Notes under the pieces: generated by a model
What the model was told of the DNA's origin: nothing
What the model saw: only the letters and a program-made list of their open reading frames with translations
The model's database searches: none
Assembly (NCBI RefSeq): GCF_001544515.1
Contig: NZ_FCOL02000008.1
Span: 1-64,000 of the forward strand
Length of the DNA stretch: 64,000 nt
Direction of reading: 5' to 3'
Source: Caballeronia terrestris
GTDB lineage: Bacteria; Pseudomonadota; Gammaproteobacteria; Burkholderiales; Burkholderiaceae
Translations under genes and position numbers: made by a program
Shown here: one piece after another, positions 35,220-42,853 of the stretch
Numbering within the stretch: the first letter of the stretch is position 1
Layout: the number at the start of each line of letters is the position of its first letter

Positions 35220-36614
35220 ATGGCGACATGGAGACCGGACCCCAGCTTCTACCCTTCACCCCGCTTGGCGGCCCAGGCCCCGCCCGAACAACTCGCCTAC
35301 GTCGCAACATTCGATCCCGAGAGGAAGCAACCCGACGCGCTCGCAGTCGTCGACGTCGATCCGCAATCGCCGACTTACACGCAAATCGTCAGCCAGTTGG
35401 CGATGCCCAATACCGGCGACGAACTGCATCACTTCGGCTGGAACGCGTGCTCGTCCTGCCTGTGCCCGAACGCGCCGCACCCGCATATGGAGCGGCGCTA
35501 TCTGATCGTGCCGGGGCTGCGCTCGTCGCGCATCCATATCGTCGATACGAAGCCGGACCCGCGCAACCTGAGCATCGTCAAGACGATCGAGCCGGAAGAA
35601 TTCGCCGAGAAGACCGGCTACACGCGCCCGCACACCATCCACTGCGGGCCGGGCGGCATCTACGTGACCGCGCTCGGCAACGCTGAAGGCAAAGCGCCGG
35701 GCGGCATCGCGCTGCTCGACCAGCAGAGCTTCGATCCGCTCGGCCGCTGGGAAGTGCAGCGCGGCCCGCAGCAACTCGCCTACGACGGCTGGTGGCATCT
35801 CGGCTACGACACGGTCGTCACGAGTGAATGGGGCACGCCCGACACGTTCGAGAACGGCCTCGTCCCCGAAATCCTGCTTGGCGGGAAATACGGCCGCAAG
35901 CTCCACTTCTGGGACATGACGCGCCGCAAGCACCTGCAGGAAATCGACTTCGGCGACGAATACCAGCTCGTCTTCGAACTGCGTCCCGCGCACGATCCGA
36001 CCAAGCCCTACGGCTTCGTCAATTGCGTGATCAGCCTGAAGGATCTGTCGTCGTCGATCTGGACGTGGTATCGCGACGGCGACAAGTGGGCCGTCAAAAA
36101 GATCATCGACATTTCCGCCGAGCCCGCCGATGCTTCCGTGCTCCCGCCGATGCTCAAGGGCTTCGGCGCGGTGCCGCCGCTCGTCTCCGACATTGATCTC
36201 TCGATGGACGACCGCTTCCTCTACGTGTCGTGCTGGGGCACGGGCGACCTGCTGCAATACGACGTCTCCGACCCGTTCGCGCCGAAGCTCACGGGCAAGG
36301 TGCGCATCGGCGGGATCGTGTCGCGCGAGACGCATCCGGGTGCGAAGAATGGCAAGCTCAACGGCGGCCCGCAGATGGTCGAAGTAAGCCGTGACGGCCG
36401 GCGCGTCTATTTCACGAACTCGCTCTACGGCGCGATCGACGACCAGTTCTATCCAGATGGCATCGACGGCTGGATGGTCAAGCTCGACGCCGATCCATCA
36501 GGCGGGTTGTCCGCCGACAAGAACTTCTTCATCGACTGGCCGAAGGGACGCCGTCCGCATCAGATCCGGCTGCAAGGCGGCGACTGCTCGTCCGATTCGT
36601 ATTGCTACCCGTAG
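35220..36614 (+). CDS. mtoX: Methanethiol oxidase / selenium-binding protein SBP56 family
   Basis: A 464-residue protein of the SBP56/SELENBP1 family, whose bacterial members (MtoX) oxidise methanethiol to formaldehyde, hydrogen sulfide and hydrogen peroxide using copper. Beta-propeller signatures: FGWNACSSCLC (C77 and C80), YTRPHTIHCGPGG, FDPLGRWEVQRG, SDIDLSMDDRFLYVSCWGTG and the C-terminal PHQIRLQGGDCSSD. No Sec signal is visible, unlike some periplasmic MtoX. ATG 35220 is chosen for ACAGGAGAAACG upstream and family alignment. The membrane protein gene follows after 10 bp. No SCO1-type copper chaperone or MauG gene is adjacent. Confidence 0.92.
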   Translation: MATWRPDPSFYPSPRLAAQAPPEQLAYVATFDPERKQPDALAVVDVDPQSPTYTQIVSQLAMPNTGDELHHFGWNACSSCLCPNAPHPHMERRYLIVPGLRSSRIHIVDTKPDPRNLSIVKTIEPEEFAEKTGYTRPHTIHCGPGGIYVTALGNAEGKAPGGIALLDQQSFDPLGRWEVQRGPQQLAYDGWWHLGYDTVVTSEWGTPDTFENGLVPEILLGGKYGRKLHFWDMTRRKHLQEIDFGDEYQLVFELRPAHDPTKPYGFVNCVISLKDLSSSIWTWYRDGDKWAVKKIIDISAEPADASVLPPMLKGFGAVPPLVSDIDLSMDDRFLYVSCWGTGDLLQYDVSDPFAPKLTGKVRIGGIVSRETHPGAKNGKLNGGPQMVEVSRDGRRVYFTNSLYGAIDDQFYPDGIDGWMVKLDADPSGGLSADKNFFIDWPKGRRPHQIRLQGGDCSSDSYCYP

Positions 36615-36624
36615 GCGCTTTTTG

Positions 36625-37266
36625 ATGGAGCCCGGTTCAACCACGATGTGGCTTAGCGCCGCCGGCCTCGGCGCTTTCCACGGCATCAATCCGGCGATGG
36701 GCTGGCTCTTCGCCGTCGCGCTGGGGTTGTACGCGCACAGCCGGCGCGTCGTGCTGATCTCGCTTGTGCCGATCGCGATCGGGCATGCGGCGTCGGTCGC
36801 GCTCGTGCTCGCGGGCGCGCTCACGCTCGGCTCGCTGATCGATCACGCGTATCTGAATCGTGCGTGCGGCGCGTTGCTGATCGGCTGGGGCGGGTGGTGC
36901 GCGGTGCGCGGGCATCGCGGAAAACCGGTGATCGGGATGCGCACGGGGCTGGCGGGGCTCGCGGTGTGGTCGTTCGTGATGTCGAGTGCGCACGGCGCAG
37001 GGTTCATGCTGATCCCGGTGCTGCTGCCGCTGTGCGCCGCGGCGGGACCGGCGGCCAGTTTCGCAGCGACCGCGAAGACGCTGCCGCCCGCCGCACTCGT
37101 GCTCGGCATCCATACGCTCGCGATGCTCGCGGTAATCGGCGCGATCTCGATGATCGTCTACGACCGCGCGGGTGGACTTGGCTTTCTGCGCACGGGATGG
37201 ATCAACATCGATCTCGTGTGGAGCGCCGCGCTCGTGCTGTGCGGCGCGGCGCTGATTCTCCTGTGA
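36625..37266 (+). CDS. Polytopic membrane protein downstream of mtoX
   Basis: A 213-residue integral membrane protein with about six helices. His-containing motifs recur: AFHGINPAMGWLFAVALG near the N-terminus, IGHAASVALVL, and SSAHGAGFMLIPVLLP. Such intramembrane histidines resemble metal or small-molecule transporters (HupE/UreJ- or NicO-like), but I cannot place it firmly. The 10-bp gap makes co-transcription with the SBP56 gene likely, so copper supply or handling of the product is a fair guess. The start at 36625 follows a T-rich stretch with no clear ribosome site. Confidence 0.7.
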   Translation: MEPGSTTMWLSAAGLGAFHGINPAMGWLFAVALGLYAHSRRVVLISLVPIAIGHAASVALVLAGALTLGSLIDHAYLNRACGALLIGWGGWCAVRGHRGKPVIGMRTGLAGLAVWSFVMSSAHGAGFMLIPVLLPLCAAAGPAASFAATAKTLPPAALVLGIHTLAMLAVIGAISMIVYDRAGGLGFLRTGWINIDLVWSAALVLCGAALILL

Positions 37267-37273
37267 CTCGGGC

Positions 37274-38152
37274 TTAGCCGAACTTCTCCGCGACGATCCT
37301 GGCCGCCGATGCAAGCACGTCGTCGCGTGCCTTTGCGTCCTGCTCGCGCTGCGTGAAGTAGATCACGAGGACGATGGGCGGCTTCGCGGGCGGCCACAGC
37401 ACGGCGATGTCGTTCGACGTGCCGTAGTCGCCCGTGCCGGTCTTGTCGGCGACTTGCCAGTCGCGCGGAACGCCGGCGCGGATGCGCTTGTCGCCCGTCG
37501 TGTTAGCGCGCATCCAGGTTTGAAGCTGGTCTCTCTGCGCGACGCCGAGCGCGTTGCCCAGTGCGAGGCGCTGCAAGGTGAGCGCCATCGCGGCGGGCGT
37601 GGTCGTGTCGCGCGGATCGCCGGGGATCGCCGTGTTGAGCTCGGTCTCCATGCGGTCGAGCCGGAATTCGGTGTCGCCGATGGAGCGTGCGTACGCCGTG
37701 ACATCCGCGGGCGACTCGCCGTGCAGACGAATCAGCAGGTTCGCCGCCGCGTTGTCGCTGTACTGGAGCGCGGCGGCACAGAGTTCGCCGACCGTCATGC
37801 CATCCGCGACGTGTTTGCTCGTCACCGGCGAATTCGCGACGATGTCGCTTTGCCCGTAGCGAATGCGACGCGCGAGCAGGCCCTCGTCGCGCGCGCTGCG
37901 CGTGAGGATCGCCGACGACAGCACCACCTTGAACGTGCTGCAGAACGCAAAGCGTTCGTCCGCGCGATAGTCGATGCGGGAGCCGTCGGCGGTGTTCAGC
38001 GCGGATACGCCGAGGCGTCCCTTCGATGCGTCTTCGAGCGCTTTCAGCCGCGATGCGGCCGAGGCATCGGCCGGTGACGACATGCAAGCGCTCGCAAAAG
38101 GTATCGATATGGCCGCGGCCAGCCATGCGCGGCGAACGGGTGAATGCGTCAT
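37274..38152 (-). CDS. penA: Class A beta-lactamase, PenA-like lipoprotein
   Basis: A 292-residue serine beta-lactamase close to Burkholderia PenA. Motifs: C71-S72-T-F-K75 (Ambler S70xxK, with a Cys at 69), SDN at 132-134, E169 in ETELN (Ambler E166), and KTGTG at 237-241. The signal has twin arginines (SPVRRAWLAAA) and a weak lipobox ending at C23, as in Tat-exported, lipidated PenA of B. pseudomallei. It hydrolyses beta-lactams in the periplasm. The usual divergent LysR gene penR is missing; upstream is an ornithine cyclodeaminase-like gene on the same strand, 38 bp away. The Shine-Dalgarno AAAGGAGG is buried in a perfect hairpin. Confidence 0.93.
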   Translation of the reverse strand: MTHSPVRRAWLAAAISIPFASACMSSPADASAASRLKALEDASKGRLGVSALNTADGSRIDYRADERFAFCSTFKVVLSSAILTRSARDEGLLARRIRYGQSDIVANSPVTSKHVADGMTVGELCAAALQYSDNAAANLLIRLHGESPADVTAYARSIGDTEFRLDRMETELNTAIPGDPRDTTTPAAMALTLQRLALGNALGVAQRDQLQTWMRANTTGDKRIRAGVPRDWQVADKTGTGDYGTSNDIAVLWPPAKPPIVLVIYFTQREQDAKARDDVLASAARIVAEKFG

Positions 38153-38162
38153 CTGTGCTTTT

Positions 38163-38185
38163 CCTCCTTTGCTTAACAAAGGAGG
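38163..38185 (-). promoter_or_regulatory. Hairpin sequestering the beta-lactamase ribosome site
   Basis: On the minus strand CCTCCTTTG-TTAAG-CAAAGGAGG forms a perfect 9-bp stem with a 5-base loop. The 3' arm is the Shine-Dalgarno of the beta-lactamase gene (10 bases before its ATG) and the 5' arm is its exact complement. There is no T tract after it (AAAAGC follows), so it is not an intrinsic terminator. Confidence 0.7.
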
Positions 38186-38190
38186 CAATT

Positions 38191-39162
38191 CTATGCCGCT
38201 TCGCGCAACTGCAGATACAACGCATGCGCAATGGCCACATCCTCCAGCCCGAGCCCGATCGACCGGAAGAACGCGTGCCGCTCGTAAGAAGGCGCACTGC
38301 ACGCGCCGCTCACGAGTTCCGCGAGATCGCCGTGGATCGCATCGGGCGACCAGCCGCTTTCGCTCGCGATGACCATCTCGCCGGCACTCGACGGCGTCGT
38401 GCGCCGATAGTCGCAGTACACATCCATCGCGGGCAACGCTGCCGGATCGACTTCATGCGCCCGCGCGACGTTCGTGCTGACCGACGTGACCAGCGCAGGC
38501 TTCGTCAGATCGCCGAACTCAAGAACAGGCGTCCCCGACGACGTGCACAGCATCACGACATCGGCATCGCGCACACACTCGGCGCTCGTCTCTGCGATGC
38601 CGATGCGCGGATCGATCGCGCGGAGTTCGGCTTGACGCGCGGCATCGTTTGCGAGGCGCGGCGAGTACACGCGGATGCTCTCCCACGCGCGCAGCGGCGC
38701 CGTGTGCCGCAGATGCGCAAGCGCCACCGCGCCCGATCCGATCACCGCGAGCCGCGTGCTGTCCTTCTTCGCCAGATAGTCGACGGCGAGCGCCGTCGTA
38801 CCCGCCGTGCGCTCGGTGGTGAGGAGCGTGGCGTCGCACCACATCAGCGGCTGGCCGTTTTGCATCGACATCAGCGCTGTCCACGCGGTGATCACCGGCG
38901 CGCCCGGCACCGCGATGTACGGCGAGAGCTTCGCGCCGAACACTTTCTCTTCGGAGAGCACGCCGAGATACGTGATGAAGTCGCCCGCGCCTTGCGGGAA
39001 AAGCGTGAGGGTCTGCAGCGGCTGGACCGCTTCCGCGCGAGCGAGCGAGGCGAACATGCGTTGCAGCGCGCCACGCACATCAAGCTTGGGCAGCGCCGCG
39101 CGAACCTCTTCCTCTCCGACGACGACCGGCGCCTCAGCGCCCCGATTAAGCGATTCGTTCAT
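38191..39162 (-). CDS. Ornithine cyclodeaminase / mu-crystallin family protein
   Basis: A 323-residue NAD(P)-binding protein of the OCD/mu-crystallin family, whose members deaminate ornithine to proline or reduce cyclic ketimines. A Rossmann motif is visible in LAVIGSGAVALAHLRH. The substrate side has TYLGVLSEEKVFGAKLSPY, and LLTTERTAGTTALAVDYLA contains the conserved Arg and Thr. ATG 39162 is chosen for AAAGGAGG upstream; an ATG six codons earlier precedes that site. It is divergent from a basic amino-acid binding protein and a D-amino-acid dehydrogenase-like gene, which suggests basic or cyclic amino-acid catabolism. Confidence 0.88.
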   Translation of the reverse strand: MNESLNRGAEAPVVVGEEEVRAALPKLDVRGALQRMFASLARAEAVQPLQTLTLFPQGAGDFITYLGVLSEEKVFGAKLSPYIAVPGAPVITAWTALMSMQNGQPLMWCDATLLTTERTAGTTALAVDYLAKKDSTRLAVIGSGAVALAHLRHTAPLRAWESIRVYSPRLANDAARQAELRAIDPRIGIAETSAECVRDADVVMLCTSSGTPVLEFGDLTKPALVTSVSTNVARAHEVDPAALPAMDVYCDYRRTTPSSAGEMVIASESGWSPDAIHGDLAELVSGACSAPSYERHAFFRSIGLGLEDVAIAHALYLQLREAA

Positions 39163-39182
39163 TCCGAGCCTCCTTTCCATTG

Positions 39183-39228
39183 ATGGACATTTTCGTCCAT
39201 TCTAGACTTTTATTTTATTTTTAGTCTA
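39183..39228. promoter_or_regulatory. Two nested operator-like dyads in the divergent amino-acid locus
   Basis: ATGGAC-N6-GTCCAT (39183-39200) lies beside TAGACT-N14-AGTCTA (39203-39228, AT-rich centre). Both are perfect 6-bp inverted repeats between the cyclodeaminase-like gene and the binding-protein gene. They are the best candidates for a shared operator; the regulator is not encoded here. Confidence 0.5.
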
Positions 39229-39312
39229 TATTGCGGTGGCGGCCTCGTCTCTCACGACCCGCGCCGCGATGATCGGAAAGCGCACTTACAACATACGACT
39301 ACGGTGACAACG

Positions 39313-40098
39313 ATGAAGTGGAAAACGATCTGCTTCGCGGGCGCGGCGAGCTTCGCCTTCGCGCTCGGCGCGGCGCACGCCGACACTCAGCAAGCCCTGC
39401 GATTCGGCGTCGAGGCGGCGTATCCGCCATTCGAGAGCAAGACGCCGTCGGGGCAACTGGAGGGCTTCGACATCGATATCGGCAACGCGGTTTGCCAGCG
39501 CATCAAGATGAAATGCGTGTGGGTCGAGAACAGTTTCGACGGCCTGATTCCGGCGCTCCAGGCGCGCAAGTTCGACGTGATCAACTCGGCGATGAACATC
39601 ACGACCAAGCGTCGCCAGGCCATCGATTTCACGCCGCCCATCTACGTGATGCCGATCCAGCTCGTCGCCAAGCGCGGCTTGAACCTGCTGCCAACGACCG
39701 CGAGCCTCAAGGGCAAGTCGATCGGTGTGTTGCAGGGCTCGACGCAGGAGGATTTCGTGCGCAAGCACTGGGCGAAAGAAGGCGTGCAGGTCGTGACGTA
39801 CCAGAGCCAGGACCAGATTTTCGCGGACCTCTCCGCCGGGCGGCTGGACGGCGGCGTGCAGGAAGTGCAGACCGCCATCGACGGCTTTCTCGCCAAGCCC
39901 GAAGGCCGCGACTTCGATTTCGCGGGCCCGCCCGTCTCCGATCCGACGACGCTCGGCGAAGGCACGGGCTTCGGTCTGCGCAAGAACGACGCCGCGCTCA
40001 AAGCGAAGATCGCCGCCGCGCTCGACGAGATGAAGAAGGACGGCACGCTCAGCCAGTTGTCGCAGAAGTACTTCAAACGCGACATCATTGCGAAGTGA
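39313..40098 (+). CDS. Amino-acid ABC transporter substrate-binding protein
   Basis: A 261-residue periplasmic binding protein of the HisJ/ArgT (SBP_bac_3) type. The signal peptide ends at GAAHA. LRFGVEAAYPPFESKTPSGQ, GFDIDIGNAVC and MNITTKRRQAIDFTPPIY are the usual ligand-site strands; the Asp and Glu/Tyr pattern suggests a basic amino acid. Permease and ATPase genes are absent, so it either shares another transporter or serves as an orphan. ATG 39313 is preferred; GTG 39304 is an alternative. It is followed after 22 bp by an FAD dehydrogenase. Confidence 0.92.
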   Translation: MKWKTICFAGAASFAFALGAAHADTQQALRFGVEAAYPPFESKTPSGQLEGFDIDIGNAVCQRIKMKCVWVENSFDGLIPALQARKFDVINSAMNITTKRRQAIDFTPPIYVMPIQLVAKRGLNLLPTTASLKGKSIGVLQGSTQEDFVRKHWAKEGVQVVTYQSQDQIFADLSAGRLDGGVQEVQTAIDGFLAKPEGRDFDFAGPPVSDPTTLGEGTGFGLRKNDAALKAKIAAALDEMKKDGTLSQLSQKYFKRDIIAK

Positions 40099-40120
40099 TG
40101 CTGTTTTTGCAAAGGACGAT

Positions 40121-41362
40121 ATGGCAAAGGACGTGATCGTGCTTGGGGCGGGCATCGTCGGCGTGAGCGTGGCGTTGCATCTGCGACAGCGCGGATTCGA
40201 CGTCGTGCTCGTCGACCGGCGCGCGCCCGGCGAGGAGACCAGCTTCGGCAACGCGGGGCTGATCGAGGCGTCGGCGGTGGTGCCGTATGCGTTTCCGCGC
40301 GACTGGCGCACCGTGCTGCGCTACGCGCGCAACGGCTCGACCGCGCTGCGCTACGACGTGCGCTCGCTGCCGTCGTATGCGCGCTGGCTCGCGCGCTTCT
40401 GGTGGGAGTCCGCGCCCGGCCGTCTGCAGGCCGCCGCGCGCGACATGCTGCCGCTCATCGGGCGCAGCGTCGCGGAGCACGAGGCGTTCATCGAGCGCGC
40501 GGGCCTCGCCGATCTCGTGCGGCCGACCGGCTGGCTCGAAGCGTATCGCGCGGCCGATGCATTCGAACGCGAGGCGCTCGATGCGCAACGCATCGCGGCG
40601 ACGCATGGGCTGGATGTGCGCATCCTCGATCGCGCGGGCTTGAGCGGTGCTGAGGCGTCACTCACGAGCGGCTATGCGGGCGCGATCCACTGGACCGATC
40701 CGCGCAGCGTGTCCGACCCCGGCGCGTTGACGAAGGGCTACGCGCGGCTCTTCGAGCACGAAGGCGGCCGCATCGTGCGCGGCGATGCGGCGACGCTCGA
40801 ACAGCGTGGCCAAGCGTGGCGCGTGCAAACGGACGATGGGCCGATCGAAGCCGAAGCGGCCGTCGTCGCGCTCGGCGCGTGGTCGGATCGCGTGCTGCGA
40901 CCGCTCGGCTATCGCGTGCCGCTGATGGCGAAGCGCGGCTATCACATGCATTACGAGAGCACGGCGAAGGCGCCGTTGCTGCGGCCGGTGGTCGATATCG
41001 AGGGCGGGTATGTCGTTGCGCCGATGCGGCGCGGGCTCAGGCTGACGACGGGTGTCGAGCTGGCTACGCGAGAACGTCCGCCTAATCCGGTGCAACTCGA
41101 TCTGGCGGAACGCGCGGCACGGCCGGTATTCGGGCTCGGGCGGCGACTCGACGACAAGCCGTGGCTCGGCCTGCGGCCGTGTACGCCGGATATGCGACCG
41201 GTGATCGGGCCGGCGGAGCGGCATCCGGGATTGTGGTTCGCTTTCGGGCACGCCCATCATGGACTGACGCTCGGTCCGGTGACCGGACGATTGCTCGCGG
41301 AAATGATGACGGGAGAGACGCCGTTTACCGATCCGGCGCCGTATCGGGTGGGGAGGTTTTAG
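40121..41362 (+). CDS. FAD-dependent oxidoreductase, D-amino-acid dehydrogenase-like
   Basis: A 413-residue DadA/DAO-type flavoprotein. The FAD motif VIVLGAGIVGVSVALHL begins at residue 5; EETSFGNAGLIEASAV is the DadA-like second motif; GLRPCTPDMRPVIGP and FAFGHAHHGLTLGPVTGRLL close the FAD domain. It probably oxidises a D- or cyclic amino acid and passes electrons to the respiratory chain. AAAGGACGAT precedes the ATG. With the binding protein and the divergent cyclodeaminase it forms an amino-acid catabolic locus. Confidence 0.9.
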   Translation: MAKDVIVLGAGIVGVSVALHLRQRGFDVVLVDRRAPGEETSFGNAGLIEASAVVPYAFPRDWRTVLRYARNGSTALRYDVRSLPSYARWLARFWWESAPGRLQAAARDMLPLIGRSVAEHEAFIERAGLADLVRPTGWLEAYRAADAFEREALDAQRIAATHGLDVRILDRAGLSGAEASLTSGYAGAIHWTDPRSVSDPGALTKGYARLFEHEGGRIVRGDAATLEQRGQAWRVQTDDGPIEAEAAVVALGAWSDRVLRPLGYRVPLMAKRGYHMHYESTAKAPLLRPVVDIEGGYVVAPMRRGLRLTTGVELATRERPPNPVQLDLAERAARPVFGLGRRLDDKPWLGLRPCTPDMRPVIGPAERHPGLWFAFGHAHHGLTLGPVTGRLLAEMMTGETPFTDPAPYRVGRF

Positions 41363-41383
41363 GGCGTCGCGAGTGTGCGAGGA

Positions 41384-42853
41384 TCACTCCCCCTTCGACA
41401 CCCGCAACTCTCCCGCCGTCCACCCTCCCCCCACCGCCTTAACGAGCGCGACACTCGCCGCCATCCGCCTGCGCTCGATGCTCACCGCCGCGCGCTGGTC
41501 ATTGAGCACGATCGCCTGCGTCACCACGACGCTCAAGTACGTGATCGCCCCGTTCTCATAGCGATTGCCCACCTTGCTCAACGCGCGCTGCGCCGCATCG
41601 ACGGCTTCGCGCTGCGCATCCAGCGCCCGCCGCAGCACCTGCAGCGCGTTGACGTTGTCCTCCACCTGGCCGAATGCCGTCAGCACCGTCTGCCGGTAGT
41701 CCGCGACGCTCTCGTCGTAGGCTGCGCGCGCCGCGTCGCGGGCCGCCGCGCGTCCGCCGAAGTCGAGCACCGTGAACGCGAGCTGAGGCCCGAGAGACCA
41801 GAAGCGGCTCGGCGCCATCAGCCACGAGCTGAAGTTCGTCGCTTCGAGACCGCCCGTTGCCGCGAGCAGCAGATTCGGAAAGAACGCCGCCGTCGCGACA
41901 CCCACGCGCGCATTCGCCTCCGCGACGCGCCTTTCCGCCGCCGCGATGTCCGGCCGGCGTTCGAGCAGCGTCGACGGGATGCCGAGCGGCAGCGCATCGA
42001 GCGCGGCGCCAGGGTTCGGCACGTTGCCCGCGTTCAGCGGTGAAACGTCGAGCGTGAACGACGACGGCGGCTCGCCGATCAAAATCGCGATCGCGTTGAC
42101 GAGGCGGCTTTTCGTGGTCTCGAGGTCGATCAGTTGCGCCTGCGTCGACTTCAGTTGCTCCTCAGCCTGCGCGACGTCCGACTCCGCCGCGATGCCGCCC
42201 GCGAAGCGGTCCTTCGTCAGCGTGAGGGCTTTTTGATACGCCTGCAAGGTCTCGGCGAGCAAACGCTCTTCCTCCACCGTGCCGCGCAATTCGAAGTAGT
42301 TGGTCGCGAGTTCGGCCTGCATCGACAGGATCGCGCTTTGAAGGTCGGCGGCGCTCGCGGCCGCCTCGGCGCGACCGCCTTCGACCGCCCGCGAGATGCG
42401 GCCCCACAAGTCTGGTTCCCACGTGATCTGCGCGTTGAGCATGTAGTCGGGCAGCGTCACGCCCGCGCTCGACTTGTACAGCACGTTCTCCGATGCCCGC
42501 GACTGGTTGAACGCGACGTTCGCCGTCACGGTCGGAAAGTACGCGGCGCGCGATTGCGCCACCGCCGCCTGTGCGCCGCGAAAACGCGCAGCGGCGGCGG
42601 CCACCGTCTGGTTCGCCGCCGCGACTTTTTCTTCGAGCGCGTTGAGTTGCGGATCGCCGTAGATTTCCCACCACGGCGCGCGCGTTTTGGCGTCGGCGGG
42701 TTCGGCGGGCTTCCAGTCTTTCGACGCCGCATCAGCAGATTTAAAAGCCGCCGGCACACTCACGTCAGGCCGCACATAGTCTGGGCCAACAACACACCCC
42801 GTCAGCGCAAGACTCAAAGCCGATGCCACGGCCAAAGCGCGCATCGCGATCAT
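41384..42853 (-). CDS. RND efflux outer membrane lipoprotein, NodT family
   Basis: A 489-residue TolC-like channel with lipobox LTGC (C20) followed by VVGPDYVRP, the typical NodT/OprM start. Two repeats of the outer membrane efflux domain span the rest (TVAAAAARFRGAQAAVAQSR, ELRGTVEEERLLAETLQAY, then DIAAAERRVAEANARVGVAT). It carries substrates from the RND complex to the outside. Its ATG overlaps the stop of the membrane-fusion gene (ATGA), so the pump genes run permease, fusion protein, channel in order of transcription from 47256 downwards. Confidence 0.95.
   Translation of the reverse strand: MIAMRALAVASALSLALTGCVVGPDYVRPDVSVPAAFKSADAASKDWKPAEPADAKTRAPWWEIYGDPQLNALEEKVAAANQTVAAAAARFRGAQAAVAQSRAAYFPTVTANVAFNQSRASENVLYKSSAGVTLPDYMLNAQITWEPDLWGRISRAVEGGRAEAAASAADLQSAILSMQAELATNYFELRGTVEEERLLAETLQAYQKALTLTKDRFAGGIAAESDVAQAEEQLKSTQAQLIDLETTKSRLVNAIAILIGEPPSSFTLDVSPLNAGNVPNPGAALDALPLGIPSTLLERRPDIAAAERRVAEANARVGVATAAFFPNLLLAATGGLEATNFSSWLMAPSRFWSLGPQLAFTVLDFGGRAAARDAARAAYDESVADYRQTVLTAFGQVEDNVNALQVLRRALDAQREAVDAAQRALSKVGNRYENGAITYLSVVVTQAIVLNDQRAAVSIERRRMAASVALVKAVGGGWTAGELRVSKGE

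Noticed and set aside
38163..38185. Intrinsic terminator after the cyclodeaminase gene
   Set aside because: The hairpin is followed by AAAAGCACAG on the transcribed strand, not a U tract, and its 3' arm is the next gene's Shine-Dalgarno sequence.
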